Source of the DNA: Acidobacteriota bacterium
GTDB taxonomy: Bacteria; Acidobacteriota; Blastocatellia; RBC074
Assembly (NCBI GenBank): GCA_016715865.1
Contig: JADJXM010000002.1
Coordinates: 320,001 to 384,000, forward strand
Direction of reading: 5' to 3'
Length of the DNA stretch: 64,000 bases
Part shown: positions 1 to 26,284 of the stretch, one piece after another
Position numbering within the stretch: position 1 is the first letter of the stretch
Layout: every line of letters starts with the position of its first letter
Notes under the pieces: model-generated
What the model saw: only the letters and a program-made list of their open reading frames with translations
Databases searched by the model: none
What the model was told of the DNA's origin: nothing
Position numbers and translations under genes: made by a program

Positions 1-41
1 CCGACAAGCAGTATGAGAATGGATTTTATGATCTTTCGCAT
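1..41 (-). CDS. possible 5' end of an exported protein gene, truncated by window edge
   Basis: On the minus strand an ATG at 41-39 opens a frame reading MRKIIKSILILLV, a basic start followed by a hydrophobic run, as in a signal peptide or lipoprotein leader. Only 13 codons are visible. No clear Shine-Dalgarno sequence precedes it. About 40-60 nt upstream the minus strand reads TTGGTG, 16 nt, TACTAT, a weak sigma-70-like pair. The plus strand of the same stretch also has a short frame ending in TAA at 57-59 that could be the tail of another gene. This call is therefore tentative. Confidence 0.3.
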   Translation of the reverse strand, partial: MRKIIKSILILLV

Positions 42-133
42 GCTGTCTGGAGTAATTAATAAAGACCGTTACCACAACATATAGTATAGAATGATCAAGC
101 TACACCAAATGAGGCTATGACGCAAGATTCAAA

Positions 134-266
134 CTGCCGGGGCGCGGACGTCCGCGTCCGCGGGAGTCGGTGGAGACCTGATTCAGTCTTGTAATGCAGA
201 TGCGTGTATCCGCGATACTGCAGGTCAGGCGAGATCAGGCGGACGCGGACGTCCGCGCTCCGGCAG
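134..266. repeat. large inverted repeat with GC-rich 28-nt arms, 3' of dnaJ
   Basis: The arms at 134-161 and 239-266 are reverse complements with about one mismatch (core GCGCGGACGTCCGCGTCCGC). The 77-nt loop contains a further GACCTG/CAGGTC pairing, so the whole unit could fold into one long hairpin. The right arm ends 2 nt from the dnaJ stop codon. It resembles in style, but not in exact sequence, the palindromes at 33224-33297, 37131-37206 and 39424-39448. It may act as a transcript 3' end or be a mobile REP/MITE-like unit; function is not shown. Confidence 0.7.
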
Positions 267-268
267 TG

Positions 269-1390
<1,122 letters not shown>

Positions 1391-1460
1391 CGTCTCTTAT
1401 CCCCTTCGAATGAGATCAGGGCCCGTAGTCAGGTCGGGACCATCAAATCAATAAACGGTG

Positions 1461-1489
1461 ATTATAGACGCAAGCAGGTTACGGAACAA
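1461..1489 (-). promoter_or_regulatory. sigma-70-type promoter for dnaJ
   Basis: Read on the minus strand, TTGTTC (1489-1484), a 17-nt spacer and a perfect TATAAT (1466-1461) lie about 70 nt upstream of the dnaJ TTG start. No CIRCE operator (TTAGCACTC-N9-GAGTGCTAA) is present between hrcA and dnaJ. dnaJ could therefore be transcribed apart from hrcA and without local HrcA binding. The assignment rests on consensus match only. Confidence 0.55.
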
Positions 1490-1553
1490 GACGGCTTACG
1501 AAGGAACAATCCTGATCTTTCCGGCGCAATGTCTTGACATGCAGTGAAGAGGT

Positions 1554-2639
1554 TCAGTCGTTGAATGATTTATTTTCGAGAAGCGCCTGTTCAAGCAGGC
1601 GCGCAACGTAATTGACAAGGCTGATCGTGCGGGCGTATTCCATGCGGACGGGGCCGACCACTCCGAGGCTGCCCACAACACTGTCGCCATACCTGTAATT
1701 AGAGGTGATAAGCGAACAGCCGTGGAGCCCTGGAAGACTGTTTTCAGCGCCGATGCGGATCGTCACGGTCTCCCCTTGAGACGGTCCGACGCATTCATTG
1801 AGGATCTTGATGAGTCGCGATTTCTCTTCGAAAACGCGCAGCAGTTCGCGCATCCGCTCGGTGTCCGTGAAGTCCGGTTTGATGATGATGTTTGAGGCGC
1901 CATCGACGAAGATATCGGCGGTACCGTCATCTGTTTCGTCAAGTCCCCGGTCCCACAGCTTGACGGCGTTCTGCAGCAGTCGGTCATAGATGGCTTTCTC
2001 GTCCGAGAGCCGCTTGATAAGCTCCGATCGGATTGCAATCAGGCTCATCCCGCCGAAATTGGCGTTGATGTAATTTGCCGTCCGGTTAAGTTCGTCCTGT
2101 GAGAGATCCTCATCGATCCTGACCTGCCGGTCCTGGACTATGCCGGCGCGTGACACGGTGATGACCAGAATCCGGCCGTCTCCCAGCCGGACGAAATCGA
2201 TATGCTTGACGGTATCATGCGCGATGCTCGGAGAGATGACGATGCCGACGCTGTCGGACAATTGTGAGAGCAGGTGAGACGCTCTCGCCATCAACTGGTC
2301 GGTGCTCGGCCATTGAGCGCCGAAAATCCCGCGCTGCAGTGCGCTCTCGTCTGATTCCGAGAGCCGCTTCTCCTCCAGGATATGGTCGACGTAAAATCGA
2401 TATCCCTTGTCGCTCGGCACCCGCCCAGCCGAGGTGTGGGGCTGCTCCAGATATCCTCGCTCTTCCAGGTCGGAGATGATGTTTCTTACGGTCGCAGCCG
2501 ACAATCCTTCGCTTGTCAGTTTCGATATCGTGCGTGACCCGACCGGCTCGCCGGTGGCGATGTGGGTCTTGATCAGCAACGCCAGCATTTCGCGACTGCG
2601 ATCGTCAAGCAATTCCGGTTTCTCATCTGTCATTGACAT
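1554..2639 (-). CDS. hrcA: heat-inducible transcription repressor HrcA
   Basis: HrcA represses class I heat-shock genes by binding CIRCE operators. The 361-residue protein begins with a winged-helix DNA-binding domain: a region reading GEPVGSRTISK, then the recognition segment LSAATVRNIISDLEERGYLEQPHTSAGRVPS-like, split here as residues about 30-75. It continues into the GAF-like HrcA domain, ending near the LGVVGPVRMEYARTISLVNYVA motif. Two ATGs are possible (2639 and 2633). Upstream is a heptamer array rather than a visible CIRCE site, which is unusual because hrcA commonly regulates itself. dnaJ follows on the same strand. The family call is firm; the target operators must lie outside this window. 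Confidence 0.95.
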   Translation of the reverse strand: MSMTDEKPELLDDRSREMLALLIKTHIATGEPVGSRTISKLTSEGLSAATVRNIISDLEERGYLEQPHTSAGRVPSDKGYRFYVDHILEEKRLSESDESALQRGIFGAQWPSTDQLMARASHLLSQLSDSVGIVISPSIAHDTVKHIDFVRLGDGRILVITVSRAGIVQDRQVRIDEDLSQDELNRTANYINANFGGMSLIAIRSELIKRLSDEKAIYDRLLQNAVKLWDRGLDETDDGTADIFVDGASNIIIKPDFTDTERMRELLRVFEEKSRLIKILNECVGPSQGETVTIRIGAENSLPGLHGCSLITSNYRYGDSVVGSLGVVGPVRMEYARTISLVNYVARLLEQALLENKSFND

Positions 2640-3032
<393 letters not shown>

Positions 3033-3407
3033 ATGAAAGAGTACCTGCCAATTCTGATTGTGTTCATCTTTGTAGCCGGGTTTGCGGTCACGAACGTGAT
3101 CCTGGCCTACCTGATCGGACAGCACAAGAACACGCGAGCCAAATTAATGCCATATGAATGCGGGATGGATCCGGTTGGAACAGCGCGGCAGCGTTTCTCC
3201 GTAAAGTTCTATCTGGTAGCGATGCTCTTTATTTTGTTCGATATCGAGGCGATCTTTCTGGTTCCGTGGGCGGTTGTCTTCAAGGATCTGATCTACAAGC
3301 TTTCGAAACCCTTCGTCTTCATAGAGATGATGATCTTCATCGCGGTACTGTTTATTGGTTACATCTATTCCTGGAGGAAGGGACTATTCGAGTGGAACCG
3401 GGCGTAA
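3033..3407 (+). CDS. nuoA: NADH-quinone oxidoreductase subunit A
   Basis: NuoA is a small membrane subunit of complex I near the quinone-binding junction. From the ATG at 3033 it has 124 residues, the usual length, with three hydrophobic segments (about 3-25, 60-82 and 90-112). The conserved loop YECGMDP, followed by RFSVKFYLVAMLFILFDIEAIFL, is diagnostic. An upstream in-frame start at 2928 would add 35 very polar residues and is unlikely, because a strong GGAAGGAG site sits right before 3033. First gene of the nuo operon. Confidence 0.96.
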   Translation: MKEYLPILIVFIFVAGFAVTNVILAYLIGQHKNTRAKLMPYECGMDPVGTARQRFSVKFYLVAMLFILFDIEAIFLVPWAVVFKDLIYKLSKPFVFIEMMIFIAVLFIGYIYSWRKGLFEWNRA

Positions 3408-3459
3408 GGATTTCGCCAGAGGGGTTTCGATGAATGCCGGTTAATTATTGAGGACTGTT

Positions 3460-3963
3460 ATGGGTATTGAGACGAAAATCGGTGAAGTGCTGCCTGATGT
3501 TCTGACGACGCGACTGGACAGCCTGGTCAACTGGGCGAGGAAGTCATCGCTCTGGCCGGCGACATTCGGGCTGGCCTGTTGTGCGATCGAGATGATGGCG
3601 ATGACCGATGCTCGGAACGATGTGGCCAGGTTTGGTGCTGAGGTCTTTCGAGCGAGTCCGAGACAGGCCGATGTCATGATTGTGGCGGGTCGGGTTTCGA
3701 TCAAGATGGCCCCGGTGTTGCGACGCATCTACGATCAGATGTCCGAGCCGAAATGGGTGATATCGATGGGAGTCTGCGCATCGGCAGGCGGTGTCTTCAA
3801 CAATTATGCCATCGTTCAGGGAGTCGACAAGGTGGTACCGGTGGATGTCTTCGTACCCGGTTGTCCGCCGCGACCGGAAGGATTGATCTGGGCGATAATG
3901 AAACTTCAGGAGAAGATCGAGCGAGAGAAGGTCTTCACACCCGAGAAAGATAAGGTCGCCTGA
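3460..3963 (+). CDS. nuoB: NADH-quinone oxidoreductase subunit B
   Basis: NuoB holds cluster N2, the last iron-sulfur centre before quinone. The 167-residue protein has the four expected ligands: adjacent C40-C41 (LACCAIEMM), C106 (GVCASAGG) and C135 (GCPPRPEGL). The ATG at 3460 is preceded by TGAGGA; a TTG four codons earlier is possible but less likely. It lies 52 nt after nuoA and 12 nt before nuoC. Confidence 0.97.
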   Translation: MGIETKIGEVLPDVLTTRLDSLVNWARKSSLWPATFGLACCAIEMMAMTDARNDVARFGAEVFRASPRQADVMIVAGRVSIKMAPVLRRIYDQMSEPKWVISMGVCASAGGVFNNYAIVQGVDKVVPVDVFVPGCPPRPEGLIWAIMKLQEKIEREKVFTPEKDKVA

Positions 3964-3975
3964 ACTAATTGAACC

Positions 3976-4488
3976 ATGTCTGAATCCATGTCTGAAAACG
4001 ATCAAGAGATACAACACCCAGCACCATTCCCGCGATATGCGGACACATCGCTCATCCGCGGCAAATTTGCCGATACAATTCAGGAGATCATCGAAGCCAT
4101 AGGCGAGATCACGCTGGTCGTAAGGCGCGAAGGGCTGATTGAATTGATGACCTTTCTGCGTGATGAGCCGAGCCTCCGCTTCGATTATCTGAGCGACATT
4201 GGTGGTCTCGACCTTGGAGAATTCGCATCTCCGCGCTTCGCCGTCGCCTATCAGCTATATTCGCTCGATCTCAATCACAGGCTCCGCGTGAAGGTCTTCC
4301 TGGAGGAAGATGACGCGCATTTGCCTACGCTCTGGAATGTCTGGAAAACCTCGAACTGGCTCGAACGCGAGATCTTCGATATGTTCGGCATCGTCTTCGA
4401 TAATCATCCGGACCTGCGCAGGATCCTCATGCCGGCCGATTATGAAGGATATCCGCTGCGGAAAGACTTTCCGATCAAGGGATATTAG
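3976..4488 (+). CDS. nuoC: NADH-quinone oxidoreductase subunit C
   Basis: NuoC is the 30-kDa-type peripheral-arm subunit that packs against NuoD. It has 170 residues; the family signature WLEREIFDMFGI...HPDLRRILMPADYEGYPLRKDFP occupies the C-terminal third (split here, about residues 120-167). It is separate from NuoD, unlike the fused NuoCD of enterobacteria. The stop is followed within a few nucleotides by a short heptamer array. Confidence 0.96.
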   Translation: MSESMSENDQEIQHPAPFPRYADTSLIRGKFADTIQEIIEAIGEITLVVRREGLIELMTFLRDEPSLRFDYLSDIGGLDLGEFASPRFAVAYQLYSLDLNHRLRVKVFLEEDDAHLPTLWNVWKTSNWLEREIFDMFGIVFDNHPDLRRILMPADYEGYPLRKDFPIKGY

Positions 4489-4491
4489 CCA

Positions 4492-4514
4492 GTAAAAAGT
4501 AGAAAGTAGAAAGT
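4492..4514. repeat. heptamer array (AAAGTAG-type), nuoC-nuoD junction
   Basis: About three units in sense orientation start 4 nt after the nuoC stop codon. No inverted partner is seen before nuoD. Confidence 0.8.
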
Positions 4515-4529
4515 ACACAGTAAATAGAT

Positions 4530-5891
<1,362 letters not shown>

Positions 5892-5894
5892 GCC

Positions 5895-6365
5895 ATGTTT
5901 AGCGAAGCCAACGAAAAAAAACTCGACGAAATAATGACGCACTATCCGGTCAAGCGATCGGCCATTCTGCCGGCGCTTTACATTGCTCAGGATGAGCACG
6001 GGTATGTCACGGATGACGACATCAGATATCTGGCGAAGCGGCTGGATATGCGGATCAACGAGGTCGAGGAGGTCGTCACCTTTTACACCATGTATTCGCG
6101 CAAGCCGATCGGCAAATACAAGCTGCAGGTCTGCCGGACGCTCTCGTGCATGCTCATGGGTGCTGAACAGATCACTGAACACATCAGTCATCGACTGGGC
6201 TGCGGTATCGGTGAGACGACGCCGGACGGCAAGTTCACGCTGCAGGAGGTCGAGTGCCTTGGATACTGCGACCTGGCGCCCGTCCTGCAGGTCAATTTCG
6301 ATTACCACGAGAAAGTGACGAGCGAGAGCGTGGACAAGGTGATCGACGGTCTTCAGCAGAAGTAA
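5895..6365 (+). CDS. nuoE: NADH-quinone oxidoreductase subunit E
   Basis: NuoE carries the [2Fe-2S] cluster N1a next to the flavin subunit NuoF. From the ATG at 5895 it has 156 residues with thioredoxin-like ligands C80, C85 (CRTLSC), C121 and C125 (CLGYC). A longer frame from 5832 would only translate the repeat arm, so the internal ATG is preferred. The final Lys codon and TAA stop are already part of the next heptamer array. Confidence 0.96.
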   Translation: MFSEANEKKLDEIMTHYPVKRSAILPALYIAQDEHGYVTDDDIRYLAKRLDMRINEVEEVVTFYTMYSRKPIGKYKLQVCRTLSCMLMGAEQITEHISHRLGCGIGETTPDGKFTLQEVECLGYCDLAPVLQVNFDYHEKVTSESVDKVIDGLQQK

Positions 6366-6376
6366 AAAGTAGAAAG
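6362..6376. repeat. short heptamer array overlapping the nuoE stop
   Basis: About two AAAGTAG-type units begin inside the last codons of nuoE, so the array itself supplies the TAA stop. Confidence 0.7.
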
Positions 6377-6396
6377 ATGTTGTCCTGGAGGCCACT

Positions 6397-6433
6397 GAAC
6401 CGCAAGCGGAACGGTGAAGCGGAACCGCAAGCG
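6397..6433. repeat. GC-rich direct repeat in the nuoE-nuoF gap
   Basis: GAACCGCAAGCG occurs at 6397-6408 and again at 6422-6433. The following bases (GCGCGGCCCG...GCGGCC) can also pair. No function is evident. Confidence 0.5.
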
Positions 6434-6488
6434 TGAGCGCGCGGCCCGTCAATTGCGGCCCATCCATTGATTTAAGAGAAAGCTACTT

Positions 6489-7769
<1,281 letters not shown>

Positions 7770-7813
7770 GAAGTAAAAAGTTTAAAGTATAAAGTAAAAA
7801 GTAGAGAGTAGTA
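7770..7813. repeat. degenerate heptamer array after nuoF
   Basis: Units such as AAAGTAT, AAAGTTT and AAAGTAG follow the nuoF TAA directly, with more drift than elsewhere. No inverted partner is seen. Confidence 0.75.
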
Positions 7814-7850
7814 GCAAAGAGGTATAGCAGTAGCGGGTAGTAAAAAGGGA

Positions 7851-8189
7851 ATGGCTCTCTCAGCCAAACTAAAACGAGAGCCAATTAATGCAGCCACGTC
7901 CGCTATGAAGGTCCTCTGTCCAAGGTGTGGCCAGCCTGTTCTGCTCGATCATCTGGAAAAGTCGGGCGGCCAGAGTGGGATATGTACAAAATGTAAGATT
8001 TTCGTCCGCGCCACCTATGAAAAGGCTTTGTACAAGGAGACATGGGAAGTTCATTTTGAAAAACAGATCGGCAGAGTCGTCTCGAAAGAGAAAACCGGCG
8101 ACTGTGACGGTTGCCTGAGTGTCCTGGGGATATCTGGTGTAATCATTATAGTGATATTAGTTGTTCTGGTTTTAATCAACGGAAACTGA
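7851..8189 (+). CDS. zinc-ribbon, single-pass membrane protein inside the nuo operon
   Basis: This 112-residue protein is not a known complex I subunit. It has CPRC at 23-26 and CTKC at 45-48, spaced like a zinc ribbon, a further CDGC at 85-88, and a C-terminal hydrophobic helix at about 92-109 ending in a short polar tail. This suggests a tail-anchored protein with a cytoplasmic zinc-binding head. AAAGGG lies just before the ATG at 7851; a second ATG at 7905 would give a shorter form that still contains all the Cys pairs. It sits between nuoF and nuoG on the same strand. It could be an assembly factor or a chance insertion; I do not recognise the family. Confidence 0.75.
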   Translation: MALSAKLKREPINAATSAMKVLCPRCGQPVLLDHLEKSGGQSGICTKCKIFVRATYEKALYKETWEVHFEKQIGRVVSKEKTGDCDGCLSVLGISGVIIIVILVVLVLINGN

Positions 8190-8243
8190 ACTGGCAAGTC
8201 CTGAAAGAAAGAGCTATTTGCAGGAAGAGCCCGCAAAACAATA

Positions 8244-10695
<2,452 letters not shown>

Positions 10696-10714
10696 AAATA
10701 ATTGACACATATAT

Positions 10715-11758
<1,044 letters not shown>

Positions 11759-11794
11759 GTTAAAAGTTAAAAGTTGAAAGTTGGAAAGTGAAAG
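11759..11794. repeat. variant heptamer array (AAAGTTG type) at the nuoH-nuoJ junction
   Basis: Units AAAGTTA, AAAGTTG and AAAGTTGG-like follow the nuoH TGA directly. The gap is where nuoI is normally found. Confidence 0.75.
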
Positions 11795-11830
11795 CCGTGG
11801 ACTTAAGTTCACGGTGACAGGCAGGAAAAC

Positions 11831-12474
<644 letters not shown>

Positions 12475-12475
<1 letters not shown>

Positions 12476-12777
12476 TGGTTCCGCTTTCATGGTATCTGGC
12501 GCTGAGTGCGGTGCTCTTTACGATCGGCGTCGTCGGCGTCGTCATACAGCGCAACATCATCGTCCTGTTTATGTGCATCGAGCTCATGCTCAATGCGGTA
12601 AACCTGACGCTGGTCTCATTTTCCCGCTATCTCGGAGATGTGACGGGACAGTTGTTCGTTTTTATCGTCATGGCAGTCGCGGCCGCCGAAGCGGCGGTCG
12701 GCCTGGCTATCATCATCTCGCTCTTCAGAAACCGCGAGACGCTGAATGTGGATGAAGCAGATTTACTGAAGCTGTGA
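12475..12777 (+). CDS. nuoK: NADH-quinone oxidoreductase subunit K
   Basis: NuoK is a 100-residue, three-helix proton-channel subunit. The conserved membrane Glu residues lie in the FMCIELMLNAVNL segment and in the next helix (AAAEAAVGLAII). It overlaps nuoJ by one base and is followed after 19 nt by nuoL. Confidence 0.96.
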
Positions 12778-12796
12778 CACTTAACCCCAGACACTT

Positions 12797-14848
<2,052 letters not shown>

Positions 14849-14906
14849 GGTCGGGAAGGATTCACCGGCCCGGACATTACGCTGTCATTATCAGGCTACG
14901 CGAGAT

Positions 14907-16463
<1,557 letters not shown>

Positions 16464-16528
16464 CGGGTGTTTGATCGAGATCGACAAATAAGTTCGTTGA
16501 TCACGACTCGAAACAGGCCAATTTAGAA

Positions 16529-18026
<1,498 letters not shown>

Positions 18027-18036
18027 ATTCGCCGAA

Positions 18037-19407
18037 TCACTCAACTCGAATCGGATTGGCGTAGATCCAGGGGCGCTGCTCGCCATCGATCCGCAGCCAG
18101 ATCTCCACACGGTAGACTCCGGGGCTGGTCACCTGGTGTTCAAGCTTGTCGGTCAGCTTCTCAGCGATTACCCTGCCGTTATGAATCAATTTGACCATAC
18201 CCGCCACCGGCGCTTCGATGCGCAGAGTCAGCCCTTTGCCTGATTTGACCTGATCACCCATGGTTCCGATCATCTTTCCGTTCGACGTTCCGTTCATCCG
18301 GGCTGTGAATGAAAACCCAGTCGGATCGCAGAGCCAGTCGTGAGCGACATATGCCCGGCCGTGGTTCAGGGCCTGCCGGACAGATGGTTCATCGAGCGAG
18401 CGCAACATGACATGAGTCGAGACGTGGCTCAGACTGCGTTCGTAAGGATCGAAGTCGAGTTTAGCGATAATCTCGCCAGGCTTTTTCCCTGTCAGCATCG
18501 GGGCGATTTTCGGTACCTGTGCCGTCGTCACCTTGCGCGGCGGATCTCCGATTATGCCAATCTCGATCGTCTGGGCATCGACGGCTTTGACCGTAAATAC
18601 CTGATTATGGTGACAGTCATTGGCCGATACCCCGGTCAATTTACGCGATTGAAGGTCGGTATCCCATTTTGCGACGATCGGAGCAAGATAATCCTGCAAT
18701 GAGCCGAAGACCTCCTGCGGATATTCGGCGATCAGCTTCTCGATCAGGCGCAGGCGGTCGGGATCGGTCAGGGATCCACGCAGCCATAACATGAACTCGC
18801 TTTCATCCATGACATCAGTATGCAGGTTGTAAATCTCAAGCCCATCCATGCCCGTTGTATCCCAGTCGAGCCTCTCCTCGACGTGGGAGAGAAAGATCGT
18901 TCCTCCATCCTGTTTGACGAGGCTCAGGTATTGCTTCCAGTCCTTGAAGCTCTTATTGAGATATGCGTCGATGATCGAGCGCTGCGGATATGCCAGAAAC
19001 CCTTCAGATTCGGCGCCTGGAATGAAGAGCACTCCTTCGCGAATACCTCGCCAGCTGTCATTGATGAAGTCGCGCGGGGGCCTCACGTGATCGGTCAGCA
19101 TGATTATGTTGACGCCGGATTTTTTGGCATCGGCGAGCAGTTCGGGCCGCGTACCGCCGGTGTGAGCCGCGTCTTCGGCGTGAGCATGCAGGATCGCTCG
19201 GTAATCCCTGTATCCTGGAAGTCCTGCAAGCGACCTGCGGGATTGCTGATATTGCATCCGGTCCTGTTTGACTGCCGCCAGCCGCTCAGGATTGAGACGC
19301 TCGATGGTTGAATAACTTCGACCCGGACCCAGTTTGACAGTCAGTGCGGTCGGTGTAACAGACAGGACAGCGGCCAGGGAGATGACACAGATTGCAACTC
19401 GCAACAT
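18037..19407 (-). CDS. exported PHP-domain protein
   Basis: The 456-residue protein starts with a signal peptide (about 1-20, hydrophobic AICVISLAAVLSV). A PHP-type metallo-hydrolase core follows, with LHAHAED near 90, LTDHVRPP near 120, ESEGF and LSHVEE. PHP domains bind metals and often act as phosphoesterases. The C-terminal half (about 320-456) looks like a beta-rich accessory domain. It converges on nuoN. The substrate is unknown. Confidence 0.8.
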   Translation of the reverse strand: MLRVAICVISLAAVLSVTPTALTVKLGPGRSYSTIERLNPERLAAVKQDRMQYQQSRRSLAGLPGYRDYRAILHAHAEDAAHTGGTRPELLADAKKSGVNIIMLTDHVRPPRDFINDSWRGIREGVLFIPGAESEGFLAYPQRSIIDAYLNKSFKDWKQYLSLVKQDGGTIFLSHVEERLDWDTTGMDGLEIYNLHTDVMDESEFMLWLRGSLTDPDRLRLIEKLIAEYPQEVFGSLQDYLAPIVAKWDTDLQSRKLTGVSANDCHHNQVFTVKAVDAQTIEIGIIGDPPRKVTTAQVPKIAPMLTGKKPGEIIAKLDFDPYERSLSHVSTHVMLRSLDEPSVRQALNHGRAYVAHDWLCDPTGFSFTARMNGTSNGKMIGTMGDQVKSGKGLTLRIEAPVAGMVKLIHNGRVIAEKLTDKLEHQVTSPGVYRVEIWLRIDGEQRPWIYANPIRVE

Positions 19408-19637
19408 TGTTTACCTCGTTTAGATTTTCAATTTCGAGATGTCCTTATTCTGAAGTGAATAGAAGCATTTGTGAAGAGGATACAGAACCCGGTCGCTCTC
19501 GCTCCCGGTGTTGTACCGCTGCTTTCGAACCGGCCGTCGTACAGGTCTTGTGTCTCGTATCGCCCGCGATTTATCATTCAGAATACAGTTTCCAATAAGC
19601 CGGTATGATCAATAATTTTAGTAAAACAGGAGTGATG

Positions 19638-20276
19638 ATGATCAATAATGTTGTTCTGATTTTTGCAGTCGTCTTTGCAGTTGCCCTTTCGGGATTCGGG
19701 CAGGAGAAATGGGAGAAGCTTTTCGATGGAAAGACCATGAACGGCTGGAAGCTGATGGCCGTTCACGGAGGCAACGGTGGAATCTGGAAGGTCGAGGACG
19801 GGGCGCTGGTCGCGGACCAGGAACCTGATCACAAAGGCGGATTGATCGGCACCGAAGCGAAATATTCTGATTTCGAGATCGCGCTGGAATTCAAAGCGGA
19901 TTATCCAGTCGATACGGGGCTCTTCCTTCGCGTCCGTGAAAGTGACGGGTATGGATATCAGGTGACAATCGATTATCGCGACCAGGGATTCATCGGCAGC
20001 CTGTACGCTCCGGGTGAAGGCGGTTTCATTCAGACCAATCAGGACTGGCAAAAGCACTTCAAGAAGAATCAGTGGAACGAACTCAAGGCACGGGTCGAGG
20101 GGCAGCCCGCGCATGTCGTGGCATGGCTCAATGGAGTCAAGATGACCGATTTCAAGGACAACCGTGAGCGATTTCCGCGCGAAGGTTACATCGGCCTGCA
20201 GGTGCACGGAGGCGCCGGCGCCTGGGGTGAGACGAGCAAGGCCCGATTTCGCAATATCCGTATCCGAAAACTTTAA
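19638..20276 (+). CDS. exported DUF1080 (3-keto-disaccharide hydrolase-like) protein
   Basis: The 212-residue protein has a signal peptide (about 1-20) and one DUF1080 domain: LFDGKTMNGWKLM, EDGALVADQE, then FEIALEFKADYPVDTGLFLR and a C-terminal FRNIRIR strand. DUF1080 has a concanavalin-like fold, and some members hydrolyse 3-keto-glycosides. An AGGAG at 19628-19632 supports the ATG at 19638 (or 19635). An upstream ATG at 19605 begins with the same twelve bases. Two sulfatase genes follow on the same strand, which suggests a polysaccharide-degrading set. Confidence 0.85.
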   Translation: MINNVVLIFAVVFAVALSGFGQEKWEKLFDGKTMNGWKLMAVHGGNGGIWKVEDGALVADQEPDHKGGLIGTEAKYSDFEIALEFKADYPVDTGLFLRVRESDGYGYQVTIDYRDQGFIGSLYAPGEGGFIQTNQDWQKHFKKNQWNELKARVEGQPAHVVAWLNGVKMTDFKDNRERFPREGYIGLQVHGGAGAWGETSKARFRNIRIRKL

Positions 20277-20291
20277 AATACAGGCGATCCC

Positions 20292-21719
<1,428 letters not shown>

Positions 21720-21737
21720 GATAAAAAGGAACATCGA

Positions 21738-23318
<1,581 letters not shown>

Positions 23319-24110
23319 TTACCTGAAGAATTCGATCAAAGCCCGATTGACCTGATCTGCCTGTTCGATGAAAAAAAGATGACCGGCGTTTTCGATCTCT
23401 ATCAGTCGTGCGCCTGGAATTCGCTCCGCCAGCATTCTGGAGTTGTCGGGCGGAATCAGCACATCGTCTTTTCCGGTCATAATCAACGTTGGGACGTCGA
23501 TCGCCGGCAGCCGGTCGAAAGTGTCAAAGCCATAGATGGCTTTGACCTGGTTGGTATATCCGTGAAGGCTCTGACCGTTTGGGATCATGCGGCGGATTTC
23601 GGCTTCGATCAGTTCGGGTTTGTGCTTCTGAGTCCAGGGAGAGAAGTTGAACGGCACCGATTCCCGGACCGCCTCCTCGCGTTGTTTGCCGGCCAGTGTT
23701 TTGAATATCTCCGTCACCCATTTCGGAGAAGGCACGCAGTGTTTGATCCCGCTATGAGTGCATCCGAGCGCGAGTTTCCTGACTTTACCCGGATGCCGCA
23801 GCGCCAGCTCCTGCGCAATCATTCCTCCCATCGAAACCCCGAAGACATACGCTGAATCGATCCCTAGACCGTCGAGCAGCCCTGCCGCATCGTCGGCCAT
23901 CTGCTCGATCGAATATGGCTCCTCAGGCTGATCAGTCTCTCCTGTGCCGCGATTGTCGAAGACAATCGTTCTGAACTCCGCTGAAAGCGAGATGATCTGA
24001 TGCCGGAATCCGTTTCCCCGGCCTGCCAGACCATAGATCATCAGCAGCGGCTCACCTTTTCCGTTTACTTCATAAAATATCTGAATATCGTTGACTTGTA
24101 ATTTAGCCAT
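23319..24110 (-). CDS. alpha/beta-hydrolase
   Basis: The 263-residue cytoplasmic protein has the standard fold: MIYGLAGRGNGFRHQI, FDNRGTGETD, nucleophile S93 in GVSMGGM, acid in MTGKDDVLIPP and the His in NAGHLFFIEQ. It resembles 3-oxoadipate enol-lactonase or similar esterases. It is the last gene of a minus-strand trio with the acyl-CoA ligase and the cupin. Confidence 0.88.
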   Translation of the reverse strand: MAKLQVNDIQIFYEVNGKGEPLLMIYGLAGRGNGFRHQIISLSAEFRTIVFDNRGTGETDQPEEPYSIEQMADDAAGLLDGLGIDSAYVFGVSMGGMIAQELALRHPGKVRKLALGCTHSGIKHCVPSPKWVTEIFKTLAGKQREEAVRESVPFNFSPWTQKHKPELIEAEIRRMIPNGQSLHGYTNQVKAIYGFDTFDRLPAIDVPTLIMTGKDDVLIPPDNSRMLAERIPGARLIEIENAGHLFFIEQADQVNRALIEFFR

Positions 24111-24155
24111 TAAGCTTATCCTTAAGGACTCAGGCAGAACACAGGCAGGACTATG

Positions 24156-24514
24156 TCATGACTCAGTCCGTCCGAAATCGTCCTGCAAACGCGTGATATC
24201 GTCTTCGCCCAGATAATCTCCCTGTTGGACCTCAATGAAGACCATAATTCCATCTCCGAGATTTTCTATCCGGTGGGCGGCTCCGAGCGGAATGTCAACG
24301 TGCTCGCCGGCTTTCAGATCGATCAAGACTCCATCGAGCGTTACTCGGGCAATACCCTTGACCATCATCCAGTGTTCGGCGCGACGGGCATGCTTCTGAT
24401 AGCTCAACCGCTTGCCCGGCAAGACCTCGATCCGCTTGACCTTATATCCCTCTCCCTCATCCAAAACTGTGTAATTGCCCCATGGGCGTTCATCATATTC
24501 GATAACTTTTGTCA

Positions 24515-24515
<1 letters not shown>
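24156..24515 (-). CDS. cupin, mannose-6-phosphate isomerase type II-like
   Basis: The 119-residue single-domain cupin contains RPWGNYTVLDEGEGYKVKRI, LSYQKHARRAEHWMMVKG (metal-binding His/Glu) and DIPLGAAHRIEN. It matches the C-terminal isomerase half of bifunctional mannose-1-phosphate guanylyltransferase/phosphomannose isomerase proteins, and such stand-alone halves exist. Its ATG overlaps the stop of the acyl-CoA ligase (TAATG), so the two are co-translated despite no obvious metabolic link. Confidence 0.85.
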
Positions 24516-26176
<1,661 letters not shown>

Positions 26177-26284
26177 TCGCACTCCGTTTCGTGATTGTAA
26201 TTTTTCAGATTTATCTTTAAAAATGAGCAGTCTGACGAATTGTGAAATGTAATCTGGCAAAATGGCAAGTTGATTCATAATCAA

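Noticed and set aside
7851..8189. Zinc-ribbon gene considered as a diverged nuoI
   Set aside because: It lacks the two CxxCxxCxxxCP motifs, has its helix at the C-terminus and lies between nuoF and nuoG.
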